A stretch of 60,564 nt of DNA from Clostridiales bacterium (GTDB taxonomy: Bacteria; Bacillota; Clostridia; Christensenellales; Borkfalkiaceae), in assembly GCA_015069485.1 (NCBI GenBank), contig SVIM01000007.1, forward strand, positions 1 through 60,564, in the 5' to 3' direction. Of the stretch, positions 60,179 to 60,564 are shown piece by piece (position 1 is the first letter of the stretch; the number at the start of each line of letters is the position of its first letter). The notes under the pieces were generated by a model that was not told where the DNA came from, searched no databases, and saw only the letters and a list, made by a program, of their open reading frames with translations. The translations under genes were made by a program, and so were the position numbers.

Positions 60179-60564
60179 CTCTTTTCTTCCCCCGTAGGCT
60201 TAAGTTTAAGCTTAATTTCGCTTGAGGGAATAACAAGGCTAACCAAGTCGCCCGTGTTCCATAAATCGGGGCAGCTAAATACGTAATCCTCTTCGTTTTC
60301 TTCCGTTCTAACTATGTAGCGGTAGTGGTCGCCCTTATAAATCATAGAAATAATGTTGCCAAGTGCGCCGCCTGCGTTTTTGTCGTCGCTCATAGTAATA
60401 GCGCTAGGACTTACTTCAACGAAAACCTCAACGCCGGTAAGGTCAAGCTTTTCGCCTTCCTTGGTAATAAGGTAGCCGTCCTCGTCTAAAACGGAATCGG
60501 GATAAAGCTGCGTAACGTCGCACTCAAATTCGCCATCGCCAAATTCAACGGTATTGTTTTTCGT
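60175..60564 (-). CDS. potA: PotA ATPase subunit, C-terminal part (runs off the window)
   Basis: The open frame enters from beyond base 60564 without a start, so the gene is cut by the window edge; the 130 codons present are its C-terminal regulatory part. Seen: VEVFVEVSPSAITM, then SMIYKGDHYRYIVRT, which is the TOBE domain pattern of PotA/MalK-type ABC ATPases. The Walker motifs would lie outside the window. Taking an internal Met at 60393 as the start would be wrong. It is the first pot gene seen and overlaps potB by ATGA. Confidence 0.85.
   Translation of the reverse strand, partial: TKNNTVEFGDGEFECDVTQLYPDSVLDEDGYLITKEGEKLDLTGVEVFVEVSPSAITMSDDKNAGGALGNIISMIYKGDHYRYIVRTEENEEDYVFSCPDLWNTGDLVSLVIPSSEIKLKLKPTGEEKR

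Noticed and set aside
60175-60393. Short 72-residue gene starting at 60393
   Set aside because: The frame stays open to the window edge with TOBE-domain sequence upstream; it is the end of potA.

Overview
The window is a 60.6 kb piece of a low-GC, Gram-positive-type chromosome, most likely an uncultured member of the Bacillota (Clostridia-like, probably a gut commensal). This is inferred from AGGAGG ribosome binding sites, TTGACA/TATAAT promoters, lipobox lipoproteins, class II fructose-bisphosphate aldolase, a single-chain PurL of the clostridial kind, and the ispG-(polC position)-rimP-nusA-ylxR-ylxQ-infB-rbfA-nrnA-truB-ribF gene order. No phage, transposase, CRISPR array or rRNA was seen.

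Layout. 1-7.2 kb: a cut-off lipoprotein, tRNA-Pro(AGG), mntP, murG, a TetR regulator divergent from a small membrane protein plus PAP2 phosphatase, fba and gap divergent from one promoter region, and a 52-residue Cys-rich mini-protein. 7.2-20.3 kb: gyrB-gyrA, a CtpE-like P-type ATPase, serS, a DnaQ exonuclease with a BRCT-like tail overlapping an RsmF-like methyltransferase, and a glycosyltransferase coupled to a collagen-like surface protein. 20.6-29.9 kb: DUF1294 protein and the purine genes purE-M-N-H-D-L. 30.2-46.9 kb: nrdR, then the large translation/transcription operon followed by nfo, pepP-type peptidase, efp, dtd, a PhnP-like hydrolase and a DUF5662 protein. 47-56.2 kb: accessory region with a ferritin-like protein, an XRE regulator facing two paralogous membrane proteins, a domain-permuted GH3 glycosidase, a DUF3784 protein, tRNA-Gly(CCC) with a duplicated 3' end, and an esterase lipoprotein. 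56.3-60.6 kb: minus-strand spermidine/putrescine ABC operon potA(partial)-B-C-D followed by an Sfp-type phosphopantetheinyl transferase.

How the genes work together. The purine cluster covers PurE, M, N, H, D and L but not purF, C, K or B, which must lie elsewhere. The infB operon combines ribosome maturation, transcription elongation, tRNA modification, flavin synthesis and DNA repair, mostly with overlapping or touching genes, so translational coupling is likely. The pot genes overlap by ATGA motifs and form one transcript.

Most notable points: (i) at the exact position where polC sits in relatives there is a 511-residue protein with only the PolC N-terminal, OB and proofreading-exonuclease domains, lacking PHP and polymerase; (ii) RibF carries a roughly 290-residue acidic tail containing 16 cysteines in 53 residues, and shares a 20-base identical stretch with the acidic tail of gyrA; (iii) several genes have a consensus promoter placed so that transcription should start at or within a few bases of the start codon (leaderless mRNAs); (iv) a perfect 26-bp palindrome spans the gyrB -10 box; (v) a glycosyltransferase/collagen-like pair; (vi) a 30-bp duplication of a tRNA-Gly 3' end resembling an integration scar. 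All functions are read from sequence motifs and synteny; nothing was searched or computed.
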